Of a stretch of DNA of 10,039 bases, positions 1 to 6,004 are shown piece after piece; positions within the stretch are counted from its first letter, which is position 1, and each line of letters starts with the position of its first letter. Where the stretch lies: contig JAFVBT010000086.1 of the NCBI GenBank assembly GCA_017479785.1, positions 1 to 10,039 of the forward strand, written 5' to 3'. The notes beneath the pieces are model-generated. The model ran no database searches, was not told the origin of the DNA, and worked only from the letters and a program-made list of their open reading frames with translations. The stretch is from Alphaproteobacteria bacterium. Lineage in GTDB: Bacteria; Pseudomonadota; Alphaproteobacteria; RF32; CAG-239. The position numbers were made by a program, and so were the translations under genes.

Positions 1-110
1 GCCTTATTCAGACGCTTCTTGCTCCCGTTGGTCGCTTCGGTCACTCGTTTTCTAATTTCGCCGCGCCTCGGTTTCCCTTGCTTGCTCAATAAGAAAACTT
101 CGCCGCTTGC

Positions 111-142
111 GGTAAAAACAACATTTAGAGGTTGTTTTTATC
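111..142. repeat. Inverted repeat / hairpin next to the tRNA-like fragment
   Basis: GGTAAAAACAAC (111-122) faces GTTGTTTTTATCC (131-143) across an 8-nt loop, giving a 9-bp AAAAACAAC/GTTGTTTTT stem extended with one bulge. It begins exactly where the tRNA-like similarity ends. A second hairpin lies nearby: GAAGTGC (185-191) with GCACTTC (202-208). On the minus strand the U-rich side is modest, so a terminator role is possible but not clear. Confidence 0.45.
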
Positions 143-168
143 CTCGCGCCCAGCTGAGCTATAACCCC
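143..168 (-). other. tRNA-like 5' fragment (acceptor strand and D arm only)
   Basis: Read on the minus strand from 168, the sequence starts GGGGTTATAGCTCAGCTGGG, which matches the 5' acceptor strand, T8 and the D-arm consensus of a bacterial tRNA. The D stem is nearly closed: GCTC faces GAGG, giving three of four pairs. After about position 26 the similarity stops. No anticodon stem, no T arm of the GGTTCGA type and no matching 3' acceptor strand follow, so this is not a functional tRNA. It could be a decayed tRNA, the edge of an element once inserted in a tRNA gene, or part of a dispersed tRNA-derived repeat. The similarity is seen directly; the origin is inference. Confidence 0.5.
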
Positions 169-240
169 ATAATATTTCTTCATGCGAAGTGCTTTGTTTT
201 GGCACTTCTTGCTTCTTATAGCAAAAGAAAATTTAAATGT

Positions 241-259
241 AAAGCGTTTTTTTGCGCTT
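241..259 (-). terminator. Possible weak terminator after the small unknown gene
   Basis: AAAGCG (241-246) pairs with CGCTTT (254-259) around a T-rich loop, immediately after the stop codon of the minus-strand gene at 260-604. The stem is only 6 bp and the downstream U tract on the minus strand is poor, so termination is likely partial at best. Confidence 0.3.
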
Positions 260-604
260 TTAATCTTCTGCCAATACTATGCGTGAAACGTAGCGATTTT
301 TATAATTATTGTAATATTGCGATACAACTTCCGCCATAATTTTGTTGTCGTATTGGTTCAGAAAATCCTCGTTAGGTACTGCCGTTAACGTTTCCTTTTG
401 AGCATCAAATGTTAAAGTCAGGCCGATAAGCGGCATTTGCAACGGTTCTTCCAACATTTTCGCATAGTTTTCCGCCGATATTTTGAACATCGCGCCGTTG
501 CATTTTTTTTCGTTTTGCAAATAATAAGCCGCCGTCATCAAGCGGATGTATTCCTGTATGGATAAGGAAGAAAATACTTCCAGTTCGGTTGTCGGTGCTT
601 CCAT
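260..604 (-). CDS. Unknown small cytoplasmic protein (114 aa)
   Basis: I do not recognise this family. The product is a soluble, acidic 114-residue protein with no signal peptide and no membrane segment. It has a helical first half (SIQEYIRLMTAAYYLQNEKK) and a second half that may mix strand and helix, with a Tyr-rich stretch (QYYNNYKNRYVSR) near the end. I chose the ATG at 602-604 rather than the in-frame ATG 14 codons upstream (644-646): AAAGGA sits 8 nt before the chosen start, and the best promoter candidate would start transcription at about the upstream ATG. The gene is divergent from the SIMPL gene and shares about 93 bp of control DNA with it. It looks like a real gene from its RBS and ordinary composition; the function is unknown. 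Confidence 0.65.
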   Translation of the reverse strand: MEAPTTELEVFSSLSIQEYIRLMTAAYYLQNEKKCNGAMFKISAENYAKMLEEPLQMPLIGLTLTFDAQKETLTAVPNEDFLNQYDNKIMAEVVSQYYNNYKNRYVSRIVLAED

Positions 605-634
605 AACATTATTCCTTTGCAATATTTTTATCCT

Positions 635-648
635 TATTGTTGACAATA
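635..648. promoter_or_regulatory. Inverted repeat in a divergent promoter region (possible operator)
   Basis: TATTGT-TG-ACAATA is a perfect 6+6 inverted repeat. It lies between the starts of two divergent genes and overlaps a perfect TTGACA (640-645). A matching TGTCAA at 667-672 makes a wider dyad around the TATAAT at 654-659. This suits a repressor or activator site acting on both genes, but AT-rich DNA produces such dyads by chance. Confidence 0.3.
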
Positions 649-668
649 AAGTTTATAATGATTAATGT
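640..668 (+). promoter_or_regulatory. Candidate promoter for the SIMPL gene
   Basis: TTGACA (640-645) and TAATGT (663-668) are 17 nt apart, giving a usable sigma-70-type arrangement 30 nt before the ATG. A perfect TATAAT at 654-659 lies only 8 nt from the TTGACA, so those two best boxes cannot belong to one promoter; TATAAT may be used with a weaker -35. Confidence 0.3.
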
Positions 669-679
669 CAATATAGCAA
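652..679 (-). promoter_or_regulatory. Candidate promoter for the small unknown gene
   Basis: On the minus strand TTGCTA (674-679) and TATAAA (652-657) are separated by 16 nt. Transcription would start near 645, leaving a leader of about 40 nt before the ATG at 604. The same -35 hexamer, TTGCTA, occurs in the promoter candidate of the 801-aa gene. Confidence 0.35.
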
Positions 680-697
680 AACAACAAAGGAGATAAA

Positions 698-1411
698 ATG
701 GAAAACAATAAAATTATACCGGCCGCCATTGTGGCATTGGGCATTGCATGCGGCGGTTTTTTTCCGGGATATTACTACTATCAAACACACTATAATTCCC
801 GTGTGGTTACGGTAAAAGGTTTGGCCGAAAAAGATGTGGTTGCCGATACGGGTATTTGGAATATTACATTCACTGTAAACGGCAATAATTTGACTGAGGC
901 ACAAAAACAAATTGATGCACAAAATACGGAAATTGTTCGCTTCTTAAAAAGAAACGGCTTTAATGAAACGGAGATTTCTTCCGGTCGTATTGAAACGAAT
1001 GACTTAATGGCAAATCCGTATCGCGATACCAATTCGGCAGAAGCCTCGCGTTTTATTTTAACCCAAACGGTTACGGTGCGCTCCGATCAAGTGAATATGA
1101 TTGCCGATGCTTTGGCAAAAAGCAATGAACTTATCGGTAAAGGAATTGTGTTCAGTTCGCAAACGGCTAATTATTTCTTTACAAAACTTAATGAGATTAA
1201 GCCGGAACTCTTAAAAGAAGCAACGGAAAATGCCGGTAAAGCCGCACAAGAATTCGCGGTGAACAGCGGCAGTCAGGTCGGCAAAATTCAAAATGCAAAC
1301 CAAGGCGTGATTACTATTGTTTCACGAGATAATCCGGATGCTTACGAAACTTCGCAAATCAACAAAAAGGTCAGAGTTGTTTCTACGGTGACGTACCTTT
1401 TGAAAGATTAG
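698..1411 (+). CDS. Membrane-anchored SIMPL domain (DUF541) protein
   Basis: This 237-residue protein has an N-terminal hydrophobic segment (about residues 7-28) that would act as an uncleaved anchor or signal. A SIMPL/DUF541 domain (about 36-235) follows and would lie in the periplasm. Family marks are the opening VTVKGLAEKDVVADTGIWN strand pattern, the central helix with regular Gln/Glu (EAQKQIDAQ), the ISSGRIETND segment, the RFILTQTVTVRS strand and the late GKIQNANQG segment. Length fits the family. SIMPL proteins, including bacterial Omp28/BP26-type and YggE-like members, are periplasmic or outer-membrane associated, some linked to oxidative stress tolerance; the exact biochemical role is unclear. 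AAAGGAG lies 5 nt before the ATG. A hairpin follows 16 nt after the stop, so the gene is probably transcribed alone. Confidence 0.88.
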   Translation: MENNKIIPAAIVALGIACGGFFPGYYYYQTHYNSRVVTVKGLAEKDVVADTGIWNITFTVNGNNLTEAQKQIDAQNTEIVRFLKRNGFNETEISSGRIETNDLMANPYRDTNSAEASRFILTQTVTVRSDQVNMIADALAKSNELIGKGIVFSSQTANYFFTKLNEIKPELLKEATENAGKAAQEFAVNSGSQVGKIQNANQGVITIVSRDNPDAYETSQINKKVRVVSTVTYLLKD

Positions 1412-1426
1412 AAACAATTTATTGCT

Positions 1427-1472
1427 GATTATAAAGGCGGCAAACTTTTTGAGGTTTGCCGCTTTCATAATC
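1427..1472. terminator. Bidirectional hairpin terminator between convergent genes (repeat copy 1)
   Basis: A long hairpin: GGCAAAC pairs with GTTTGCC around the loop TTTTTGAG. It is extended by GCG/CGC with one bulged G, then AAA/TTT, then GATTAT/ATAATC with a small mismatch. It sits 16 nt after the SIMPL stop and 7 nt after the glycosyltransferase stop (opposite strand), where a shared terminator is expected. U tracts are short. The 30-bp core at 1433-1462 recurs identically at 3461-3490. Confidence 0.6.
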
Positions 1473-1479
1473 GGGTATA

Positions 1480-3144
1480 TTACTTTTTGTTGAATGTAAA
1501 TTTTATACCCAAAATGCGCATAATGGTGCGCTTATGTGATTTTTTTATTGAAAAAATGTTTTCCCACCAAGTATCCACGGCTTTACTCATTAAACATATT
1601 TTGATTTTTTCTAAATTGTTTGCATCATTCCAATTACCGCTGCCACAATCGGTTTGCGCATAAAATTTATCCTCATCGCTTAAATTGTGCAAATCTTTGT
1701 ACCAAGGCAAATGTCTTGCTTCATAAGGTGCGCCTGTGCGTATTCCTTTATAAAAGTTCTTCCCAATCCAATTTTTCAATGGTCTGTACATTGCAAAAGT
1801 GGTATCTATTGCCGAGGCATAAAGGTATGGTGTGTAATTATTTAAGCGGTGTTTATAAAATAAATTTTCCCATTTCAGAATCAATGCTTTTGCTTCGGGA
1901 GAACAGTTGATATCATCGGTTTTGAGGGAAAATCCGACCTTATTAAATTCAGGATATTGTTGTAGCAGTTGATAAAAATAATCCATAAAATCTTTCGGAC
2001 ATTCATTAATTGCTATTACATCAGGATCAGTCATTACATAATATTCGTTTTCACGCACATTTTTGAATTCATCCCGATGAAAGAAAACCATGTGTCCGTA
2101 ATTTTCCGGCATTCGGTGTACGGTATGTGGTGTATGTTTTAAGTATTCTATCATCGGCGGATAGGTGGAGGCGTTGTCAATAATATGAATATTGCGTAAT
2201 TTATACTTTTCCAGCATGGCAATCATTTGTTTCAAATAGGTGAGACGATTAAAATTGATAATATAAATCGGTAAATTATCTGCTTCATAAGTCATAATCG
2301 GTTCATGCCGGATTGTTTTGAAAAGGCCGAAATAAGTATATTTTATCACACAGCCTTTTTTATCACGTTTCACCAGTGGAAATCCGCATATTTTATATGT
2401 TTGCGTTGTTGATGCTTGTGACATAAGTTGAGGATGTTTTTGTTCCAAAAACAAGTGTACTTTTTTTGAAGATTCTTTCATTTTGGCGGATTGCGTCTTT
2501 GATGTATTGTATGCGTAATCACGGTATTTTTGCAGAACTTCCGGAATGTTGGCAAATTTTGTTTTGCCGATAAGCCTTGCCCAAAGCATATAGTCTTCTG
2601 CAGGTGAAAATTTGCTTTCATAACGGATGTTGTTATCAACTAAGATTGATTTGCGAATCATGGCAGACGGATGCAAAATACTGCAGTTATACATCAAATC
2701 ACGTTCAATTTGGCTGTTGATAATATATCTTTTTTTTATCTTTGTGCGCGGAAAACGCTCATACCAGGTTCCTACCACTCCGATGTCGGGATGTGTATCA
2801 AGAAAACAGACTTCCTTGGCAAAACGTTCGGGTAAAGCTATATCATCATGATCCATTATTGCGAGATATTTACCTTGTGCCATGTCTATAAGTTTGTTAC
2901 GCGTGGCGGAAATTCCCATATTGTACGGATTAACGGAATATTTTATGCGTTTATCTTTATAAGACTGAACAATATGTCCGACAGGCTGTTCGGGGCAATC
3001 ATCCAGAATTAAAAATTCAAAATTATGAAAAGTTTGGTTTAAGATGCTTTCAATTGCTTCTTGCAAATACTTTTCCGGCGTTTTGTAAACCGGCATTAAA
3101 ACGGAGACTTGAGGATTTTCCGCTGTTTTTTTGATTATATTCAT
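1480..3144 (-). CDS. Two-domain glycosyltransferase (GT2 fused to a second GT-A-like domain)
   Basis: The 554-residue protein carries two nucleotide-sugar transferase modules. Module one (about 11-235) is a GT2 domain: VSVLMPVYKTP opening strand, ILNQTFHNFEFLILDD, the DHDD metal/nucleotide motif at 98-101 and PAED (181-184) supplying the likely catalytic acid. A linker (about 245-285) has the KICGFPLVKRDKKG-type pattern often found in surface-polysaccharide transferases. Module two (about 290-530) opens with LPIYIINFNR, has NIHIIDNAST, a TDPDV motif at 372-376 in the DXD position and IDTTFAMYRP. The C-terminal end (MRILGIKFTFNKK) resembles such linkers again. Expected role: adding two sugars, or one sugar plus regulation, to LPS, capsule or a glycoprotein at the inner face of the membrane. 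I placed the start at ATG 3142-3144 because AAAGGA lies 8 nt upstream. The in-frame extension of 54 codons to 3306 runs through an intrinsic terminator and does not look like a GT N-terminus. It is an isolated GT gene with no sugar-synthesis neighbours. Confidence 0.85.
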   Translation of the reverse strand: MNIIKKTAENPQVSVLMPVYKTPEKYLQEAIESILNQTFHNFEFLILDDCPEQPVGHIVQSYKDKRIKYSVNPYNMGISATRNKLIDMAQGKYLAIMDHDDIALPERFAKEVCFLDTHPDIGVVGTWYERFPRTKIKKRYIINSQIERDLMYNCSILHPSAMIRKSILVDNNIRYESKFSPAEDYMLWARLIGKTKFANIPEVLQKYRDYAYNTSKTQSAKMKESSKKVHLFLEQKHPQLMSQASTTQTYKICGFPLVKRDKKGCVIKYTYFGLFKTIRHEPIMTYEADNLPIYIINFNRLTYLKQMIAMLEKYKLRNIHIIDNASTYPPMIEYLKHTPHTVHRMPENYGHMVFFHRDEFKNVRENEYYVMTDPDVIAINECPKDFMDYFYQLLQQYPEFNKVGFSLKTDDINCSPEAKALILKWENLFYKHRLNNYTPYLYASAIDTTFAMYRPLKNWIGKNFYKGIRTGAPYEARHLPWYKDLHNLSDEDKFYAQTDCGSGNWNDANNLEKIKICLMSKAVDTWWENIFSIKKSHKRTIMRILGIKFTFNKK

Positions 3145-3166
3145 TTCTAACGTCCTTTCAGGTGAT

Positions 3167-3190
3167 AAAAAAACCCGCATTTGAAGCGGG
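3167..3190 (-). terminator. Intrinsic terminator inside the glycosyltransferase leader (attenuator candidate)
   Basis: On the minus strand CCCGC (3186-3190) and GCGGG (3174-3178) form a compact GC stem with a 7-nt loop, followed at once by seven T residues (3173-3167). This is a textbook Rho-independent terminator, placed 23 nt before the glycosyltransferase ATG and facing the same way. It should stop transcripts before the gene unless it is bypassed. It may end a free small RNA or serve as an attenuator. Confidence 0.75.
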
Positions 3191-3345
3191 CGGATGTTAG
3201 AAAACCGTATACAACCAAACGGCTCGACGTTTTCGCGCGTAAGCCTTATTAAGTCGACATCCGTCCGAAAAAAGACGTATTGTCGATTGTTTTGATTTAA
3301 AGTCATGCATCCATGACCGGTTGTATAAAGGGTTTTCTAAGCCCT
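3191..3345 (-). ncRNA. Structured leader RNA or small RNA upstream of the glycosyltransferase
   Basis: On the RNA (minus) strand the ends close by a long P1. GGTTTTCTAA/TTAGAAAACC (3331-3340 with 3197-3206) gives 10 bp. After a small internal loop, 3319-3327 with 3208-3216 gives 9 bp more. Inside lie three hairpins. P2 is GTCATG/CATGAC (3302-3317). P3 is CGACA/TGTCG plus CGTC/GACG (3255-3285). P4 is GGCT/AGCC plus ACG/CGT (3221-3245). The layout is a four-way junction followed directly by the intrinsic terminator. Two competing pairings are visible: AGGG/CCCT (3329-3345) would block P1, and CGGATGT in the P3 arm (3257-3263) matches ACATCCG just before the terminator (3191-3197). I could not match it to a riboswitch class I know. 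It may be a riboswitch-like attenuator, a free sRNA, or a MITE-like element with 20-bp terminal inverted repeats. Confidence 0.55.
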
Positions 3346-3378
3346 GAGTTGTATCTCTTTCTATAAAATATAACTCAG
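3344..3378. repeat. Inverted repeat upstream of the structured leader
   Basis: CTGAGTTGTAT (3344-3354) can pair with ATATAACTCAG (3368-3378) over 11 positions with one G-T wobble and a 13-nt loop. It lies just 5' of the leader on the minus strand. It may be a further RNA stem if transcription starts above 3378, or a protein site. I see no convincing promoter with a good spacing here; TTGCTA and TAACGT boxes around 3383-3411 are weak. Apart from this and the hairpin at 3455-3500, the stretch 3379-3454 shows nothing beyond AT-rich DNA. Confidence 0.4.
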
Positions 3379-3454
3379 ATGAACGTTACCGCACTTTTCT
3401 TTATTTAGCAAGCTTGATTTTATATAAATTGAAAAAAATATAATCGGATAAGCA

Positions 3455-3500
3455 AACAACAAAGGCGGCAAACTTTTTGAGGTTTGCCGCCTTTGTTGTT
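3455..3500. terminator. Perfect 19-bp hairpin terminator after the 801-aa gene (repeat copy 2)
   Basis: The stem is a perfect 19 bp (AACAACAAAGGCGGCAAAC at 3455-3473 against 3482-3500) around the loop TTTTTGAG. It starts 17 nt beyond the stop codon of the minus-strand gene at 3518 and would work in either direction. Its inner 30 bp (3461-3490) is identical, in the same orientation, to 1433-1462, while the outer stem differs (AACAAC/GTTGTT here, GATTAT/ATAATC there). Confidence 0.7.
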
Positions 3501-3517
3501 TTATAGGAGTAAAATTT

Positions 3518-5923
3518 TTAGTTGCTGTGTACGTTTCGTTGTACCAACGCAGGGTTAATTTTGCGTGTGGCAGCCATTTGTGCGGAAGTGTGTTCTTCAG
3601 TTGCAGCATTCTCTCTTTCGGCAGTCGCGCTCGGAGTCGGATTTGCCGGAGTTGCCTGCTGTTGCTGCGGATGTCTTCTTTCATACTCAGGAGCATAATT
3701 GAGCAAGAAGTCATCATATTCCAAAAAAACGTTATAGGCTTTAATCGGGCCGAGTTCCTCAATACCTTTAACCTGTAATTCTTCATTAATGGCTTCAAAC
3801 ATATTACGTGCACTGTTATAAATATCTTTGACAACAACCGGAGCTGCTCGTCTGGCAACATTATATCTGCTGTATTTCTCTTTGATTAAGTCCGCATACA
3901 TTTCCTTCTTAATATCCGGTTGCATGCGTTTGTGCAGGAACAAGTACAGCGCATTCATATCCGGAACACTCATTTTTTGTAAATTTGTAAATGAGCTGAG
4001 GAATTCTTTTTCTTCTTGTGAAAGCGGATGATTTCTCAAATTCAATTTCGGGTTTGATGCAAGGCTTATGCCGCGATCAACCTGATCCTGATAAACTTCA
4101 AACAGTAAACTGAGAGCCCTAAAGGCGGCGATTTTCTTAATTGCACCTTCCATCGGATCTTTACTGCGCAGAATCTTTTTCATTTCCCCCTTAATTCCGA
4201 GAGAGTAGCCGTCGGTAAATGCGGCATATCTGTGTGAATTAATTAAACCATCAATAAATGCCTGTTCGGACGCATCCACAACCTTGCCTTTGTCTTTGTT
4301 GCGTTTATCCATATGCTTGCCGAGTCTGTATTTGAAATCACTGTATTCTTCGGCACTGAGTTTTTCTTTGGCGGCTTTTAACATGCCTTCGGCTTTAGAG
4401 CGATCCAAACCAATGCCGAGCGGAACAATGCCTTTTTCAGCCAGGCATTTACGCCACATGCCTTTTTCCTGATCAGGAATGCCGTTCGGGAAATTAACGC
4501 TTTTATAGCCTAAATCTTTCAGCTGTCCGGCAATGCCGCCGATAATATCTTCATCCATACGCTTGCTGTTCGGGGTGCGATAAGCCAGATTCAACTTTCC
4601 GTTTTCATCAACCCTAACGAATAATTTAAACGAATAGTTCCATTTCGGATGTCTATTGTCTTTATCACGGCGGCCGTCGTCTCTTAAATTATCCTTGTCT
4701 TCCGAAGGGTATACAATAAACTCTGCCCAACCTTTACCGAAAAGACCGGTATGACGCTTCCAATAGGATAAGCCCTTACTTTTGTTCAAGCCTTTTGATG
4801 TGCCAATCCATTCTTCAAATTGTTTTTCGGCTTTTTGTTGAGTCAGAACATTCCCGGTTGCCGGCGCTGCGGTCGGAGCAGGTGCCGGTGTTGCGGTCGG
4901 AGCAGGTGTCGGTGCAGTTACGGCTTGTTGTTGCATTGCGGCAATCCCGTCTGTCTGCATCTCTTGTAACAATTCCGAATCTTCGGTAATCGGTAAATCC
5001 GGTGAAACATCATCCATTGACAAGCCTTCCGATACAATACCGCCGTTAGCCGCTACGGTCATTTCATATTCTTTTTGTAGCTCTTTGTTTCTTTCCTCAA
5101 CGGCTTTAGCTTCGGTCTCATCACGTGCCAGAGCCTCTTTCTCTATTAACTCTTTGGCTTGTGCCGTTAATTCTTCAATACGTTCTTGTCTGATACGCAA
5201 TTCTTCATCAACATCAATACTGCCGTCATAAGCATAGCGAACAGACATATCTGCGGTTGACAGACCGTATCTTTCGCAAAACTCAAAAATGCGCTTTAAT
5301 TTTTCGGCATTAAGCTCGGCCAGAGTGTCTTCGTCAAACGACAGTTGCGCTTTAAATTGCGGATCGCTGTTTGGTTGGTGATATTCTGTGAATACAATAG
5401 CAAAATCTTCTTCCCCGGCTTCTACTTTTAAGGCCAGCTCTTTGAGCCTTCCGTCCGGATCGGCATTCATTTTATTATATTGCGTATCGGTCAGAATGTC
5501 CTTATTTTCGGCCAAATCTATTTCCGTCAGAACCAATTTTTCGCTTTCACCGCGCTTTTCGTGTTCTTCTTTAATTTGATACAGTTGGGTAAAAGACGTG
5601 CCGTATTCCTTAAGCCATTGCTGATATTTCATAACTTCACGCACTTCATCTAATTGCGCCTGATTATCGGTGGCCTTTATTTTTTGTTCTTCGGTGACAA
5701 TCTCTTCAGCCGTATATAATGGTTGAAGACCGCTTCTGATGTTTTTCAATTCACTTTGTTTCAGTTCGGTAAGTGATTGAAGTGCTTCAGTTTCTTCTTC
5801 GTTACGTTCCTGCATTTCTTTGCGGAGCTGATTTAAATGCGTGCTGAATTTTGCGGCGAGAGCTTCCTCGCTGTACTCTTCTTTCAAATCAGGAAGTCCT
5901 GTTGTAAGGTATGTTCTGGCCAT
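3518..5923 (-). CDS. Large coiled-coil protein of unknown function with a possible LPD7-like centre (801 aa)
   Basis: I do not recognise this as a named protein. Residues 1-130 and 240-290 are Glu/Lys/Gln-rich helices, probably coiled coil. Residues 335-357 are a Pro/Ala/Thr linker of low complexity. Residues 360-525 form a compact domain with FGKGWAEFIVYP, YSFKLFVRVDENGKLNLAYR and then GQLKDLGYKSVNFP...WRKCLAEKGIVPLGIGLD. That last pattern recalls LPD7-type domains of large mobile-element proteins ('GW.sv...r..WL.a...GI.v.Gy'); this is a weak, by-eye likeness. Residues 560-745 are helical, and 750-801 form a Gln/Pro/Ala-rich disordered tail. There is no signal peptide or membrane segment, so it is cytoplasmic unless exported by a specialised secretion system. 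ATG 5921-5923 is chosen because GGGGG lies 5 nt before it and the promoter would start transcription inside or after the in-frame GTG at 5954-5956. Confidence 0.75.
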   Translation of the reverse strand: MARTYLTTGLPDLKEEYSEEALAAKFSTHLNQLRKEMQERNEEETEALQSLTELKQSELKNIRSGLQPLYTAEEIVTEEQKIKATDNQAQLDEVREVMKYQQWLKEYGTSFTQLYQIKEEHEKRGESEKLVLTEIDLAENKDILTDTQYNKMNADPDGRLKELALKVEAGEEDFAIVFTEYHQPNSDPQFKAQLSFDEDTLAELNAEKLKRIFEFCERYGLSTADMSVRYAYDGSIDVDEELRIRQERIEELTAQAKELIEKEALARDETEAKAVEERNKELQKEYEMTVAANGGIVSEGLSMDDVSPDLPITEDSELLQEMQTDGIAAMQQQAVTAPTPAPTATPAPAPTAAPATGNVLTQQKAEKQFEEWIGTSKGLNKSKGLSYWKRHTGLFGKGWAEFIVYPSEDKDNLRDDGRRDKDNRHPKWNYSFKLFVRVDENGKLNLAYRTPNSKRMDEDIIGGIAGQLKDLGYKSVNFPNGIPDQEKGMWRKCLAEKGIVPLGIGLDRSKAEGMLKAAKEKLSAEEYSDFKYRLGKHMDKRNKDKGKVVDASEQAFIDGLINSHRYAAFTDGYSLGIKGEMKKILRSKDPMEGAIKKIAAFRALSLLFEVYQDQVDRGISLASNPKLNLRNHPLSQEEKEFLSSFTNLQKMSVPDMNALYLFLHKRMQPDIKKEMYADLIKEKYSRYNVARRAAPVVVKDIYNSARNMFEAINEELQVKGIEELGPIKAYNVFLEYDDFLLNYAPEYERRHPQQQQATPANPTPSATAERENAATEEHTSAQMAATRKINPALVQRNVHSN
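4868..4914. repeat. Two tandem 24-bp-period repeats coding a Pro/Ala/Thr linker
   Basis: TGCGGTCGGAGCAGGTG followed by C/T and CGGTG occurs at 4868-4890 and again at 4892-4914, with one substitution between copies. The copies encode about eight residues each of the alternating Pro/Ala/Thr linker in the 801-aa protein. Near identity at DNA level suggests recent slippage or duplication and probable length variation between strains. Confidence 0.6.
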
Positions 5924-5956
5924 TTTTTCCCCCGTCTGAATATTTAACTTGCCCAC

Positions 5957-5985
5957 AATATAGCATAAAATAAATTAAATAGCAA
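5957..5985 (-). promoter_or_regulatory. Promoter for the 801-aa gene
   Basis: On the minus strand TTGCTA (5980-5985) and TATATT (5957-5962) are 17 nt apart, and TGC before the -10 box gives an extended -10. Transcription would begin near 5950, about 27 nt before the ATG at 5923. This also excludes the GTG at 5954-5956 as a useful start. Confidence 0.55.
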
Positions 5986-6004
5986 CAACTTTTGACAAAA
6001 ATAA

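Noticed and set aside
19..339. Plus-strand frame of 106 codons at the left end
   Set aside because: It has no ribosome binding site, runs antisense to the tRNA-like fragment and through hairpins, and overlaps the better-supported minus gene. The protein resembles no family.
3145..3306. 54-codon N-terminal extension of the glycosyltransferase
   Set aside because: It is open in frame, but crosses the four-way structure and an intrinsic terminator, starts within a hairpin without an RBS, and the GT2 domain begins properly just after ATG 3142-3144.
3191..3345. Known RNAs as the identity of the leader (6S, SRP RNA, tmRNA, RNase P RNA, c-di-GMP, TPP or cobalamin riboswitch, retron msr-msd)
   Set aside because: None of their conserved sequence blocks is visible, the junction layout differs from 6S RNA, and no reverse transcriptase is nearby for a retron.
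3361..3861. Minus-strand frame of 166 codons
   Set aside because: It overlaps the end of the 801-aa gene in another frame and extends past its terminator hairpin; shadow frame with Lys/Arg-rich biased composition.
5924..5956. GTG start at 5954-5956 for the 801-aa protein
   Set aside because: It touches the -10 box of the best promoter and lacks an RBS, while the ATG at 5921-5923 has GGGGG at correct spacing.
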